Below are positions 10,652-22,601 of a stretch of DNA of 64,000 bases, one piece after another. Within the stretch, counting starts at the first letter, position 1. Each line of letters opens with the position of its first letter. The DNA comes from Pholiota molesta. Its lineage: Eukaryota > Basidiomycota > Agaricomycetes > Agaricales > Strophariaceae. The position numbers were made by a program, and so were the translations under genes. The stretch is from positions 1 through 64,000 of the forward strand of contig JACGCK010000106.1 of assembly GCA_014925825.1 (NCBI GenBank). The letters are read 5' to 3'. A model generated the notes under the pieces. It worked only from the letters and a program-made list of their open reading frames with translations. It had not been told where the DNA came from and made no database searches.

Positions 10652-11905
10652 ATGGCCCCGATTCCAAGTCGACTACCTGAGGAAGCTCTCTCGCTGATAT
10701 CGGCGGTGGAACGAAGATACAAACACATCTCCGAATCATCAGTACCAGAGCTACGGAGATTCGTTGGCCCGCTTTCTCTGCAGCAGCAACTCGCGGAAGA
10801 TGTCAGGGAGGATACACTCGCACTTTCACGGCAGATTGAGGTGCGCCATCGATGAAGGATTTGTGCATCTAATACCTTAGTAATACCAGGATTCTAGACG
10901 TTGGGTATGATGGTGGACGATCAGCAGGGAGAGAAGACCCGGAGAGAGTTGAGGGAGATTGTAAACGATTTACAAGGAAAGCTTGAAAGGTAAGTAAGAC
11001 GTATCTGATGAAGAGAATCTAATTTATCATTCGAAGTCTGCGAAAAGATACCCGGGCTGCACTCCTCGCATCCAAACGAGCGATAGATGCAAATCTGAAG
11101 TCGAACCGAGACGAGTTGTTAACCTTCTCTGCTGGTGGGCAAACCTCGAGCGAAAAGACAACGTCAGGCATTTTCCACGTCTTACTCACCTCTTTTGATT
11201 CTGATTTTCTAAATCTCTAGGGAAGACGCACTGATGAAAGCCAATTCAGACGTGACTGATGCACTCCGGCGCACGATATCCCTCATGCAATCCGAACTCG
11301 AACGCTCCGTTCTCAGCACCCAACTCCTCGACGAATCCACCGCGACCCTGCGCTCCACCTCCCTCCAACACGACACCCTGAACAGCGTCATGTCCACCTC
11401 GAAACAGCTGGTGACCGCGCTCGAGAAGAGCGACTGGCTGGACCGCATCCTGATCCTCTCCGGCTTCTGCTTCTTCGTGCTCGTCGTGCTCTTCATCCTC
11501 AAGCAGCGCATCGTGGACCGGGGCATCCGGCTCGCGTTTTGGTGGACGCGGTTCGTGCCGAGCTTCAGCGAGGATGCGGCGCTGCTGCGGCGCGCGGAGA
11601 AGGGCATGGCGAGCGTGGTGGTGGATGCGTCGAGTAGTCTGGCGAGTGCGGCAACTGCTGTTGCGTCTTTGGCTTCGAGCGCGATGCCTGTTGCGAGCTT
11701 GACTGCTTCGTTGACTGAGGCGCTTTCTCCCACATTGGTCCCAGACTCGAGCTCTTCGTTGGCTACCTCAGCTGAAACTCTGCCCTCGTCGTCTGTTGTA
11801 CTTGCAACAGCAGATACTTCGACACATATTCCTCAAGAGATGTCGCAAGGCAGTCTCGTGCCCGAAGCAACCCCTTCCGACATTCCTATTCATGTTGAGC
11901 TTTGA
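10652..11905 (+). CDS. SEC20: Sec20-family SNARE (363 aa)
   Basis: Exons 10652-10840, 10898-10989, 11037-11162 and 11221-11905 close in phase. An N-terminal coiled-coil region is followed by the Sec20 SNARE block: DALRRTISLMQSELERS, LLDESTATLRSTSLQHDTL and LVTALEKSDWLDRILI. A transmembrane segment (SGFCFFVLVVLFIL) follows, then KQRIVDRGIRLAFWW, a conserved post-membrane motif. The C-terminal ~110 residues are a low-complexity Ser/Ala/Thr tail in the lumen. By family it is the Q-SNARE for Golgi-to-ER retrograde fusion with Ufe1, Use1 and Sec22. The tail ends HVEL, which resembles an ER-retrieval HDEL-type signal (yeast Sec20 ends HDEL), a good consistency check. Single-copy housekeeping gene between repeat-rich regions. 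Confidence 0.92.
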
Positions 11906-12079
11906 AAACCTGTCACGAACATTGTTGTAAATATGCAATATGTTGTGTTCGGTCTATAATATCGATCGGATTCGTTCTATGATTATGGCTCCCTGTGTTC
12001 CATTGACATCGGACTGAAAGTTTATGCTTTTCCAAGACAGGTGCTAGGTCTGTTCCAAATGCAAATGACCAACAAAAGA

Positions 12080-12560
12080 TACCGCCAAATGCGTGAGGAC
12101 AGAGTGGAGATTTGAATCTAGCTTCAAGATTTTTGCGATTCGAAGACACTTCGGCTCCCTATAGTCTATTCTACCTCCTGTGCATCTATCTACGACAGAT
12201 ATTTGTCGAAAAATGCAAACGCGGAGTCGGACGGATTGGTGACGAATGTGTGTAACACACAACACCTGGGCCTGCACCTTTGTGATATCCCTTCGAACAT
12301 CCAAATCCTGTCAGCGATCGCAAGTGGGGCTAGGTATTTCATTCTGCGCAGTGCACCCACATCGTTCAGGCGTCAGCTTGCTAGTGGAAACATCCCCGTT
12401 GCGTTAATAGAATAAAGGACAAGCCTTGCGTCATGCGGACGATGCAGCACTCTAAGCACAAATCTCATAGATACCCAAATATAGTCATCTTCTTGTAATC
12501 TCCACAGCAGATCGCAGGTGTATGTAGCCCCACGGATCCCGAGTGTGTCCGGTATTCGTA
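12080..12560 (+). repeat. Dispersed repeat R2, copy 1 (~0.48 kb)
   Basis: Aligns in the same orientation with 36215-36692. Shared blocks include gaggacagagtgg, gatttgaatctagcttcaag, tcgttcaggcgtcagc and atagtcatcttcttgtaa. No coding frame is conserved between the copies. The other copy is interrupted by a TIR element at its gtccggg end. Confidence 0.7.
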
Positions 12561-12823
12561 TTACCTGAGTCAGTATTTCCGTATTCTCGAAATGATCAAA
12601 GCTCGCCCGAGATAATTAGAGATATCTCTGTCCCCGAGCTTCGTTGGTAGCTGGCCATATCACCGCCATGTAAGCTAATCGCATCTAGATTACACAAAAA
12701 TTTGTTTGAGGCATTTCGTAGTTTACCAAGAGCATTCTCTCCCGGTTCTCAGAAAACAGGACGTGAAATTACCTCGAAGGCCAACTACCTACATACAAAT
12801 TTGGAGGCGTCCAAGGCATGGTA

Positions 12824-13616
12824 TCAAAGATATGAACAGAGGACGGGTTTTGATGGCATTCTTAATTACGTAATAGTGGCTGTGCCTCAGCGCGCGCGCG
12901 GTGCGTGTCTGTGCGTGTTCGATCTGCACCAAATCTGCACGTCTTTCCAATGTCGCATCCTCCGAGTCCAGTCTGTCTGCTTTATATACCGATGTTTAAA
13001 CTACATATTATAATGCCTCAGTCTGGCTGATAACTATGACCAATAACTATAACATTGATAAGTACAGTTACAAGTGCGTTGTGATACAGACCACTAACAA
13101 GATAACTAAAATACTATGAGTAGCAATATAAAGTGGGCCAGGGCGAAGCTCTGGCCCTAAAGTTCTCAGAAGTATATACATGGGAAGTTTTGAAGTGGTT
13201 AAAATAGTAAATTAGTAGCAAAGGATTGTTGCATATTTCAAACACTTCAGTATTTTTTTTTTTTGGAAGAATGGGCCAGGGCGAAGCTCTGGCCCAAAAT
13301 TTCTCAGAAGTAAAATATGATGGGAAGTTTTGAATTGGTTGAAATGGCAACTTACATAATAGGAGAGTTGCATATTTTGAGTACTTCAGTATCATTCTTG
13401 GAAGAATGGGCTCAATTCCGACTTTTTTTGTCCCTAATTCGACTATAAAATCATAAAATATATATTACTTATTTCTAAGGACTACGTACGGAGGCGCAAG
13501 GCGCCGACTCCAAGGGGGTCCAGGGGCGCAGCCCCGGCAAGCTGTTGCCCAAAGCGAAGCAGGAGGGGAGCGCGAAGCGCGAACCTCCGACGCGTAGCGG
13601 CGGGCATAAAGCTTGT
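12824..13616 (+). repeat. Tandem GC-hairpin unit 1 (~0.79 kb)
   Basis: First of two direct units. Each starts near tcaaagatatga, passes taattacgtaatagtggctg, a CG-dinucleotide run and a ctgcacgtctt block, then AT-rich sequence with GC hairpins, and ends in a ~125-bp GC-rich block starting ctacgtacggaggcgcaagg and ending gggcataaagcttgt (13492-13616). Perfect or near-perfect hairpins gggccagggcgaagctct...ggccc lie at 13135-13157 and 13273-13295. No protein frame. Nature unknown; an LTR or SINE-like mobile unit is possible. Confidence 0.65.
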
Positions 13617-14515
13617 CAAAGATATGAAAAGACAGTGGGGCTCTAATTACGTAATAGTGGCTGTGCACCCGCGCGCGCGTCTCACCATGGCCGCGTCTTC
13701 GCACAATGTTCGCGTTCGATCTGCGCTGAATCTGCACGTCTTCCCAACATCTTTCTTACGCATCCTCTGAGTCCGGCCTGTGTGTTTTATATACTGTTAG
13801 CTACTTTGAATTAAAATTACTCATTATAATGCCCCAGTCTAAGCTGAATCTAAGCTGGAAATTGCAGGAAAATTGTCAAATATAGCATTGGATAACATTG
13901 TTTGACCTGAGGTCCTTCAGAGTCTTCTCCAAAGGGTACATAAATTAGTAGTTATGAATAGTTTTTAAGGAGGGCCAGGGCAAGATTTGGCCCAAATCTC
14001 TCAGAAGTGAAATAAATATAAGTAATGGGAAGTTTTAACTTGGTAAATTAGTAACTTAGTAGGAGAGTTGTCATTTTTCACACTTCAGTATTATTGTTGG
14101 AAGAATGGGCCAGGGCGCAGCTCTGGCCCACATATTTTTTAAAATATATAGATTAAGTCAAAGCATCATCAATATGCCTTTAAAAATTTCCTTCTCTTTT
14201 CTTTTTACTTTGGGCCAGTATAGAGCTGGAAATATAATTCTATTGAGATCTTGAACCAGTTTACTCTGCTCAATTTCTTTTGGCTCAATTCCTACCATTT
14301 CCAACTTTTTGCACTTGATTCGACAATGATTCAACCGTAAAATCATAGAAGCAATTTAAGCAAATTCTATTCTTTAAGGGCTACGTACGGAGGCGCAAGG
14401 CGCCGACTCAAAGGGGGTCCAGGGGCGCAGCCCCGGCAAGCTGTTGCCCAGAGCGAAGCAGGAGGTGAGCGCAAAGCGCGAACCTCCGACGCGTAGCGGT
14501 GGGCATAAAGCTTGT
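13617..14515 (+). repeat. Tandem GC-hairpin unit 2 (~0.9 kb)
   Basis: Second direct unit with the same order of blocks as unit 1. Hairpin at 14107-14129 and a degenerate one near 13974-13994. The GC-rich terminal block 14391-14515 differs from that of unit 1 by only a few bases, while the AT-rich interior differs more and carries extra sequence. Confidence 0.65.
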
Positions 14516-14639
14516 GCTAGAGAATACACCAGACAACCTAGGTGACAGTGCAATGATTATTAAAAGGACTACCATAGTTGGTAATTTGTTATCAAGTACC
14601 AGCCCTTGCATTACCGTGACTCAGTGTGTTCTAGATTTC

Positions 14640-14885
14640 GCGTAAAAATCAACATCTAGCCACAATTTTAATCCCAAGAGGAGGCGAAGGTTGCCATCCC
14701 TCACTCCGATAGCGTATTGGCGTTAAGGCACTTCTTGGGAAATGATTAAAATTTTACAAGCGGCTCATTGAATTGTACATTTACAAATGGGTCGACAATT
14801 TGCGTACATGACTGGCAATACTATGTTTACATGACTGGGGGCTTAGGTATCAGCATTAAGGTCTAGAAGACTAATTCGCAGACTC
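14640..14885 (+). repeat. Duplicate of the S3 downstream flank
   Basis: Aligns with 38880-39125, with blocks such as ttaatcccaaga/ttaaccccaaga, gatagcgtattggc/ggtagcgtattggc and tactatgtttacatgactgg. It runs directly into the S3-like exon remnant. Confidence 0.7.
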
Positions 14886-14889
14886 TTCA

Positions 14890-14972
14890 GCCGCGATGAG
14901 AATTCTTTCGGGAACCCCAGAAAGAGTGAGAGGAATTCCTTCAAATTTGACTCCATATTGGAAGCTATACCC
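14890..14972 (-). pseudogene. Remnant of an S3-like exon 3
   Basis: On the minus strand it reads SFQYGVKFEGIPLTLSGVPE and then RILIAA, against AFQYGVTFDGIPLTVTGVPE and RTLIAA of S3. The stop codon TAA of S3 is GAA here, so the frame no longer ends in place, and exons 1 and 2 are missing. The remnant abuts the 5' side of kinB head-to-head. Confidence 0.75.
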
Positions 14973-15070
14973 AACCAGCACCTTCGCCAAACTCCTCCAA
15001 GAGTTTCTGAAAATTTCCCTCATATCCAAACTCTGTACTGTTTATAATCAACGGCCTATCAATATCGAGG

Positions 15071-16480
15071 ATGCTAAATGATTCGTACTGGATGTCCCGT
15101 TCATTGATCTGGGGAGATCCACTCTTCAAGAGCTGGGAGGAATGGCGTTGGCCTATGGCAGAGGATGAACATATCCAAGGGATTCACTACACCAGAGTCT
15201 TTAAGTGCTGGGAATTTCTCAGGCCACTCTTTTCTGAGCGTGGTTATATTCTCTATGAAAACACTAGCGAGCAACATGGATATATTAATCTTCCTAGACA
15301 ATCATACCCCGTACTAGAGCAAGGCTATCCGTATGGTCGACGTTTCTCTAAAAGGCTCGAAGATGCAGCATTCATTATTCCATCGGTATGTCACCCTTCT
15401 AACTTGAAACCTTGAGCATCTGATGCAATTTAACATTAGTGTCTGCTCGTCTGGGCAGCAATAGATACACAAGGACGAGATGTTGTCGTCAAGTAAGTAG
15501 TATCGTTATAGATTTACGTGATATGTTCTTAACAGATTTTATTCAGAATCGTCTCGGACAGTGAGCTGAAAGCTCTCCAGCATGTCAACACAGCAAAAGC
15601 ACGATTAGATCCTCGAAACCATACGATTCGTCTTATTGAGCACTTCAGCTTCAGAGGATTGACTTTTGCGATCATGCCTCGGTGAGCCTTTATTTTCGCT
15701 CGACATAGTACAGGAAAATAACCCATTATAATCACAATGTTTAGCTGGGATCAGGCTTTTCTTGATTATCGTTTCAAGAACGTTGCGGAGGCAATGCACT
15801 GTGGTAAAGTCTTATTGGAAGTAGGTCCTTTCACATACTTAAATATTTTAGTACTCAGAAGGTTTCTTAGGCGATGGATTTTCTCCACGAGAATCGGGTC
15901 TTCCATGCCGATTTTTACGAACAGAATATTGGGACGAACGTTATTACGGACTGGCCAAAAATACCACCTACAGGCATACGAGATCCATCGTGCGCTTGGT
16001 ATGCGATCTATGACTTCGATGGCTCTGAAGTATACCCCCTCGACATGCCTCTAGAAGATATATGGGAGACCAAATATGCCGGATTCGGACTTCGTGGGCT
16101 ACCAACACCTGAAGGACCCTATCGCCCTTTCCCCCTCGATGTATTAGTATTAGGACAGGTATTGGAACGAAGAATTCGGGTGCGCTTCCTCTTTTCTCAA
16201 TATTTCTTATTTAACATCTCTTGTAGCATATCCAAAACCTCGTTCCAGAGCTTGGTCCCTTCTTTGATGGAATGGTTAACCGCGATGAGACCAGAAGGTT
16301 CACAGCTCGACAGGCTTTGATAGAATTCAACAAGATCTATTCAAAATTGAGCAACGACCAGCTTTCCCAGACAGTCAAATCATTTATGTGGCGGAAGAAT
16401 CGTGCGTTTTACAAATGACTATACCTCCTGTAATATTTTTTAACAATAACGCTTTCTGACATATAGGCGTCGTGTATTGA
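15071..16480 (+). CDS. kinB, kinase-like fold protein (358 aa)
   Basis: Exons 15071-15385, 15440-15492, 15547-15681, 15745-15820, 15871-16179, 16227-16401 and 16467-16480 close in phase. It begins MLNDSYWMSRSLIWGDPLFK. Landmarks: lysine in GRDVVVKIVSDSEL, RLDPRNHTIRLI, catalytic loop VFHADFYEQNIG, then YDFDGSEVYPL where DFG is expected. Nearly the same as kinC in sequence and exon sizes (315, 53, 135, 76, 309, 175); they are recent duplicates about 28 kb apart in the same orientation. Intact reading frame. A weak coding-like extension upstream (TFAKLLQEFLK) suggests the start may once have been further 5'. The terminal exon is only 14 nt. Substrate unknown. Confidence 0.85.
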
Positions 16481-16969
16481 TGAACTGGTCAACAATAAAG
16501 GTTTAAGTTTTGCTTGTTGAATATTGTTGTCTCTACTACCCTTGTACATATTACTGCATAAACTGAGCAAGGCTGCGACGAGCGCAGCCGACCCATTTTC
16601 AAGAATTTCGCATTTTTTTTTCCAGCACTCAAAAGTTAAAAGACGTGTGTTGGTCAAGTGTTGGTGTTTTATGAGGTGGACTTGCATTCGATAACGCCCA
16701 AGTACGACCTAATTATGACTCGATTTTGGTGAACAATTTAACGAATGCTCGGACATTGAACACATGGCCTAAATGACCAAATAACTACATCGCCATTTCA
16801 CGATCAGGGAATTCTCATCCAGTGGGTGAAAAACCAAGACACAGGAGCATGCGGACTGTGCATCACCAGGTCCAACAGATTCCAAATATGATCGCACTCT
16901 TCAACCAATTTCCATAACAGTTATCCCGATGCCACAAGTCAGAAACACGTTTAGTAAGGTAATCATACG

Positions 16970-18263
16970 TAATGCGGGACCCGGGCCCACATGCTGCAGG
17001 ACACAAGGCAACGGACCAACAAATGCCCATATTAGGGCATCTTCTCTAAAAATCATAACAACAAGACGGAGTAGCTCGTAGCTCCCTTAGTTATCGGATC
17101 TCGCAGATTTTTTTCGCTGGTCAAATCCGCGACATGTATGTAGGCTCAAGATGAACATGCTGTGTCCGAGCGTTAGCCCAAGATAACTTCCCGAGCAAGG
17201 CTTCGACCGACTACGCATTCGAAGCAAAATCAATGAGTCACTGCTGTTAAAATAGGTCAAGTAAGGTCTAGATTGCATTCTGTGCAGAGTTTTCACAGTT
17301 CGGAAGAAGAACCCGAGGCAGCGTGAACTGCTCACACCAGAGAAAGAGCGATGCAATCCCAGGGTTCTAGAATGATGATGAAACATTACAGTGCGTATCG
17401 CATGCCAATGCCCCACGTACGATGCAGCAAAATAATATAGACATCAATGCGGATATGGACCGTAAATTGAAGGTCAAAGAGCCACAGAGTAGAGCGATAG
17501 AGGATGATTATAACGCGACGAGGACCCCAGAGACGCGCCGACATGTCCGCAGAGATTGTTCGGAAGACTCATGAGGCACACCGTATTTTTCAATAGGAGT
17601 GGCCATGGTAGGCACTGATTGGATCGTCATATCTGCGGATGCATGAAGGACCACGGGAAGCGTCAGAGTGTCGTCATGCGCCGTGCCCACTTTCATTCGC
17701 CATGCGCCATTGATCGTCCTACCGTGGCAGCAGGGTGTGGCTATTCGTCGTGCCGCTGTTGGTCGTCGTATGCGCAATCGAAAAATAATTGACCAAACGG
17801 TCGAAGGTGGCAGCAGGGCGTGGTCACAGGTCGTGCGCCGGACCAGCTATCGTTCGTCGTGCTTGCGCAGTGTAGCCACAGAAGGAAAACGGCTAGACAC
17901 ATGCAGGAAAAGCAATGGATCGATAGCAGCAGAAGAGACAGCTTCTTCCAAACCATCACAAGCTATGAACAGACGCAGACACATCAGTATTTATCCGACG
18001 AGAGATTCAAACTGCTCACCTGCGTATGCCACGGCCCACTGCTGTCCTTCCTGTCCATTGCTAACGAGCGTCGCCTCGAGTTGCGTAGATAAGTCGCCCA
18101 GAGCTTATCGCCTACAGTGCCTGGTTGATCTGGTCTGTCCTGAGCATCAGCTAGGCGTCGGCGCGACGAATCATGGACGTCGTTGAAGAAGGGGCGAAGT
18201 TGGATGGGCAGTCGCACCACGCCATCGAAGGAACGGCCCGGTCCGTCCGGGCCTTGCGGTCTT
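16970..18263 (-). repeat. Dispersed repeat R1, copy B
   Basis: Reverse-complement match to 1781-3505, slightly shorter through loss of part of the internal array. It lies between the 3' flank of kinB and kinF. Blocks shared with copy A include gatccgataactaaggagc-like sequence and the tcgtcgtgcgccg repeats. Confidence 0.75.
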
Positions 18264-18569
18264 AGCCTTCTAGTACGGTTATGACGCTGGGTTCAACGGC
18301 CCAGGTTTCTTACAACCAATAACGCTGAACGAATATGATTCGCAGATACTACAGTATATGTAAAATAATTTTGAGAAACCCAAAAATTTGAAGTTAGCGC
18401 TAAAGATTTCCTGGCTTTAAAGAGGTACAAGTTGAATTGAAATGAAATAGCCAAGTAAGATAGAAAAATCGTTGAAGACCATCTATAAGTTGGGGAATAC
18501 AGCATGAGAGTATATGAGCACTCCAGACAATGGAAAGTATATGAACAACGACGTTATCGTGACATGCAG

Positions 18570-19754
18570 TTACTGTTCTCCTTTCTGCAAAATGGATAGC
18601 ACTTCCACAGCAGATGGCCTGAATGACGGATCGAGATGGAGACACCTCTCGACGATATCTCTATACCAGCTGGGTACGTTTCCAAACTTCCATGTAGGAA
18701 CGCGCACCCCTCGCACATTTTCCTGGGTCAACGCATAAAGAACAATGCCGAGCGAGTACACATCGGATGGGCCACTTAACAGAGATTCAAAAGTTGTGTC
18801 AGGCCATTCGTCCTCTTTCGCCAATACTTCAGGGGCCGCAAAATTGTTAGAGAAGCCTATGGGGAGGAAATCGATAAGGATGGCCTGCCCCGCTGGGCCA
18901 ATAACAACATTGGTGGGCTTCAAATCCCCGTTATATGCTGAGATCGCATGAAGTTCGACGACGCCCTCTGTGATTTGAAGCGCCCAAGCATGTTTAATGG
19001 ACCAGTCAAAGATAACTTTGTCGTCATCTTCAGGGACACCCAAGTCTTCTCGTACTTTGCTAAAAACATTCGAGAGGTTCCCGGCGCGCATAAATGGCAT
19101 CAGAAATCCGCGAATGGTGTTATCTTGGTTAACTACTATAGCCGTGAGATCGATGATGTTCGGTGAGCCACGTAACCTGTCGAGGATTTCAAGCTCCCGA
19201 AGAGTTCCTTCAAGATTCTCTCCCGTCCTTTTGAAAGCGAGAGTCTGGTCGTTCCATTTCACGCGGTCCACGTCCATGTCCACCATCCTCACTTTCTGAA
19301 GTTCGGAAATTGGTACGGTTGAGATATGCGAAAGGTGAGGAGGGATGGGAAGATAAGGGACAATTTCGTCGACGTCCTCGGATATGGTGGTAGTGAGGAT
19401 CCCATTTTCCGTGTGCAGCGTAATGCACGTTATGGTGTGGTAAAACAAAGAGGGGCTAGGCATCACCGGAATGAGGGTTTCCACAACAAAATGTGGTTTT
19501 TCCCATTCGTCAGAGGCGAAGAGACGGTTTTCAACAGCGTCGGGCTCATTCTCATTGCGTCTATAAAGCACGGTAAGATGCTTCCCAGTGTCATATAGGT
19601 GGGGATAGCCATTGTATATGATGTGTGCTTTCTCTTCGTCTCGACCACTCTCGATACCGGCAGATTCGAACAAAGAAGGTCCTTCTCGATTTGGCTGAGG
19701 TGAATGTGCACCGCTTCTGTCAAGTGCTTGAATAACTTTGGATAGTTCAATCAT
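18570..19754 (-). CDS. kinF, protein kinase-like protein, single exon (394 aa)
   Basis: One uninterrupted frame from an ATG at 19754. The N-terminal ~150 residues are of unknown type (EKAHIIYNGYPHLYDTGKHL). The kinase domain follows: lysine in QTLAFKRTGENLEGTLREL with a plausible alpha-C Glu, hinge LMPFMRAGNL, catalytic loop SAYNGDLKPTNVVI (HRD is YNGD; Asp, Lys and Asn kept), LIDFLPIGF where DFG is expected, then AAPEVL, SGPSDVYSLGIVLYAL and CLHLDPSFRPSAVEVLSIL. These late motifs place it among true protein kinases of TKL-like type, distinct from kinA-E. The HRD arginine and DFG glycine are lost, so activity is uncertain. A broken copy of its 5' end is at 1177-1432. Confidence 0.88.
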   Translation of the reverse strand: MIELSKVIQALDRSGAHSPQPNREGPSLFESAGIESGRDEEKAHIIYNGYPHLYDTGKHLTVLYRRNENEPDAVENRLFASDEWEKPHFVVETLIPVMPSPSLFYHTITCITLHTENGILTTTISEDVDEIVPYLPIPPHLSHISTVPISELQKVRMVDMDVDRVKWNDQTLAFKRTGENLEGTLRELEILDRLRGSPNIIDLTAIVVNQDNTIRGFLMPFMRAGNLSNVFSKVREDLGVPEDDDKVIFDWSIKHAWALQITEGVVELHAISAYNGDLKPTNVVIGPAGQAILIDFLPIGFSNNFAAPEVLAKEDEWPDTTFESLLSGPSDVYSLGIVLYALTQENVRGVRVPTWKFGNVPSWYRDIVERCLHLDPSFRPSAVEVLSILQKGEQ

Positions 19755-19914
19755 TTAGAAACATGCAAACTGGATAAAACACATACCTAGGGATATATCG
19801 GTCAGCATGGCAGAGGTAAACGAAAATCAGGTGTCTGCAAATCTTGAAATCATGGTTACGTTCAAGGTGAAGCGACTTCAAACTCCGCTGGTGCCCTGTA
19901 TTGATGTCAGAATC

Positions 19915-20060
19915 TTGAACTGGTCAACGTTTCAACAGTAATGGTTTAGGTTTTTGCTTGTTGAATATCGTTGTTTCTACTACCCTTGTACATCTATTAC
20001 TGCATAAAGCTTCGCAAGGCCACGACAAGCCCAGCACAGCCCCCATTTCTATCCAAAAGA
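19915..20060 (+). repeat. Remnant of the kinB/kinC 3' flank
   Basis: gaactggtcaacgtttcaac, a ggtttttgcttgttgaatat block and tgtacatctattactgcata match the region just after the stop codons of kinB (16480-16600) and kinC (44555-44690). No kinase coding sequence is left. It abuts the 3' end of the esterase gene. Confidence 0.7.
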
Positions 20061-20092
20061 TTACACAATCTACCATTCCTACTTACAAAGGA

Positions 20093-22601
20093 TACAAAAG
20101 AGAAATATTCATCAAATACCGCATCGGATCCTCCCTATAACTATCATTCGAAATGAAGTTATCCGCACTCTCCACCATCGGGAAAGTGTACAAGAACGGA
20201 GATGACGTCGTATATTCCGGCCATGCAGGAGAGCTATCATTAGTGGTCTCCAAGTTGGGGTTGAGGTTGTACGCGAATTGGATGAGGTTGTTATCGAGGA
20301 GGTGGGTCGAGAGGTCCGAGGAGTGATACTATGGCGCGGCGTGTAAGCATCGATTAGTTTGGGGGTTTGGGTTTGGAAACTCACGGATCCAATGACGGGC
20401 GTCACTTTACGGCGACGGCTCACTGATATCATTTATTCCATGATGAATTCAGGATCCTCAAGACCTCAGAAACAGTGAGGTACTCACAGTAAGACCACAG
20501 CTTCTGCTTCCCCGATAAATGTTCCAAGAACCACCGCCTCGGCGCCTGGAACACAACGTCGCCCTGGAATGCAGCAATGCGCTTGTACTGCGGCGTTATC
20601 TCATTCAAGACCGATGTGTTGAACGGAGAGCCATCAGTGGGGTCGGACGGGTAGTAGGACCAAAGCGGCGCGAGCGCGCTGGACGGGGCGCCGGGGATGA
20701 AGACGGAGCTGACGTACTGCTCGAACTCTTGCTCCGTCGTCACGTTTCTGCTGGACAGCGAGAACAGCGTGCCTTCGTCGTCAACGCTGCCTATGAGAAT
20801 GTCAGTCAGCCCGGGGTTTGAAAGATGGTATATGCATATTGAATGGGAGATGTTACCTGAGACTATTGGTATGTTCATCACCTTGCCCTGTTGCACGAGC
20901 TTTTGAGGATTGTCTGGCAAGAATACACCGTCCGCGCGGGGAGCCCATGCCAAAGATAAAGCCTGAAAATGAGGTAAAATCTGGGTTGGGCGCTGTGCAG
21001 ATTAAATTTTACCTGGTAAGAGAAGTAGTTGGGCGTATTATTCACTGCCGCTTGAAAGTTATCGGATGGCACCGAACGCAGACAAGACAGCGTATCGTTC
21101 GAACTTGCGCAGTTGGTTTGGTTTACGAGAGAGTCATAATATATCTTGAGGTTCAAAATACATTCCGTAAGTCCTCGCCGCCTAATCTGATCACACAATA
21201 ATTGCCAAGGCCAAGGCCTAAACTTACCTGACCCCCCGTTAGATTTCCCACCGGTATTGGTGCGCCCGACTGCATGAACGCGCCTTGGAACAGGCCAGAA
21301 GACGAGTTCCCTCCATACGCAAGCATCTGCAGGGAAACGGAAATGGAGCCTGCAGATTGGCCCCAGCTGTCGAGTGCATGCGCTCAGCAAGTCTGAAGCC
21401 TCATCCTTCGCGAGCAACAGCTTACAGTGTGACCTTGGTGTTATCGCCTCCGAATAGATGGATATATTTTTGTACCCATTGAAGCGCCACGCGTTCTACA
21501 AACAGCATGTCAACAGGAGGTGAAGGAAGAAATGTCTGGAGCGAGCACTCACGATCGACGAGCCCCATGTTTCCGAGACTTGCATTTTTAACTTCCTGGC
21601 TTGCAAGGAAGCCCCATGCTTTGGAAACAGACCAGTTAGTCACCGCTTGATATTGAACATGTTGATTTACCAGAAACCCTGCAGCAAACCAGTACGTTCG
21701 GACATCAGGCATAGGAAATAAGATGACAATGCGTACCTGTAATTCATAGCAGTGTAGATAACCGGCTTTCCAAGTGCCACAGATTGATTGACTATCCGCG
21801 TCGCCTGATCGTCGTATCTGAGAGTTCAAGATGTCAAAGGAGGATTCCAGGATTCTGTTCGCTCAACTGACGCTTCAGCACTACCACGTTCGAAGCCACC
21901 TTGGATTTTTTGTGAATATCGAAGGAAAGTTCATTCATGGCGTCCGTGCTTACCTCCAAAGATCCACTGTGCGGCCATAATCAGTTGTTAAGACTGACCG
22001 AGCGGCAGAAAAAATCAGGCTTCATGCGCACCACCACGACTGGAAGTCTGGAATCCGCAGAAACATTGGACGGCTTGATGACGTTGATAGTAAGGCCTGC
22101 CAACGACTCGCTAGGTGAGCGGTTAAGCACACTCCAGCCCTTCAAAATATCTTACAGTCTTCACTCTGCGGCGGGCCTGACGAGTTCGTGTTGTTCCCAC
22201 CATCCGCGGCAGGGATGGAAGGGATGCGCTCGCCGAAGATATCGCGCAAGGATACCGGAAACGGCGCACTCTGCTGCATACACGAGGCTCCGTACGAGGT
22301 CCCGTTGATCGATCCGTTGTACGACGCGAGCGCTTGGGGGAGGCTGAATCGCAGTGGACCGACGCTGATGACGAGCGGGGTGTGATATCGTGAGGCGATG
22401 CGCGTCGGTCGATATCCACAGACATGGGACGTACGGGGGAACGGCGAACGGGATCCCTAAGAATTTGGACAGCGCGCCTTGAGTGATGCCCGTAACCGTG
22501 GCGGAATCGAGTGCTACAGTCGGTCCTGACGAAGGATCGCGCTCCGCTGGCGACGCTACTGTCAGGAGTATTTGCAAGGTGGCTATCCATAGAACTTTCA
22601 T
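20093..22601 (-). CDS. Secreted type-B carboxylesterase/lipase
   Basis: About a dozen short exons close in phase. The signal peptide starts MKVLWIATLQILLTVASPA. Alpha/beta-hydrolase landmarks: oxyanion block VVVWIFGGGFERGSAE, QSEDCLTINV, nucleophile elbow in TLWGQSAGSISV (Ser of GQSAG), SVDDEGTLFSL (acidic residue region) and GSYHSSDL (His). This is a complete catalytic set for the carboxylesterase type-B family, which hydrolyses ester bonds in extracellular lipids or other esters. Many NxS/T sites fit secretion. One exon is only 8 nt (21671-21678) and supplies part of NYRVSAWGF. First exons: 22435-22601 and 22156-22364; the last ends at 20093. An in-frame ATG at 22625 is an alternative start. 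Confidence 0.88.
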
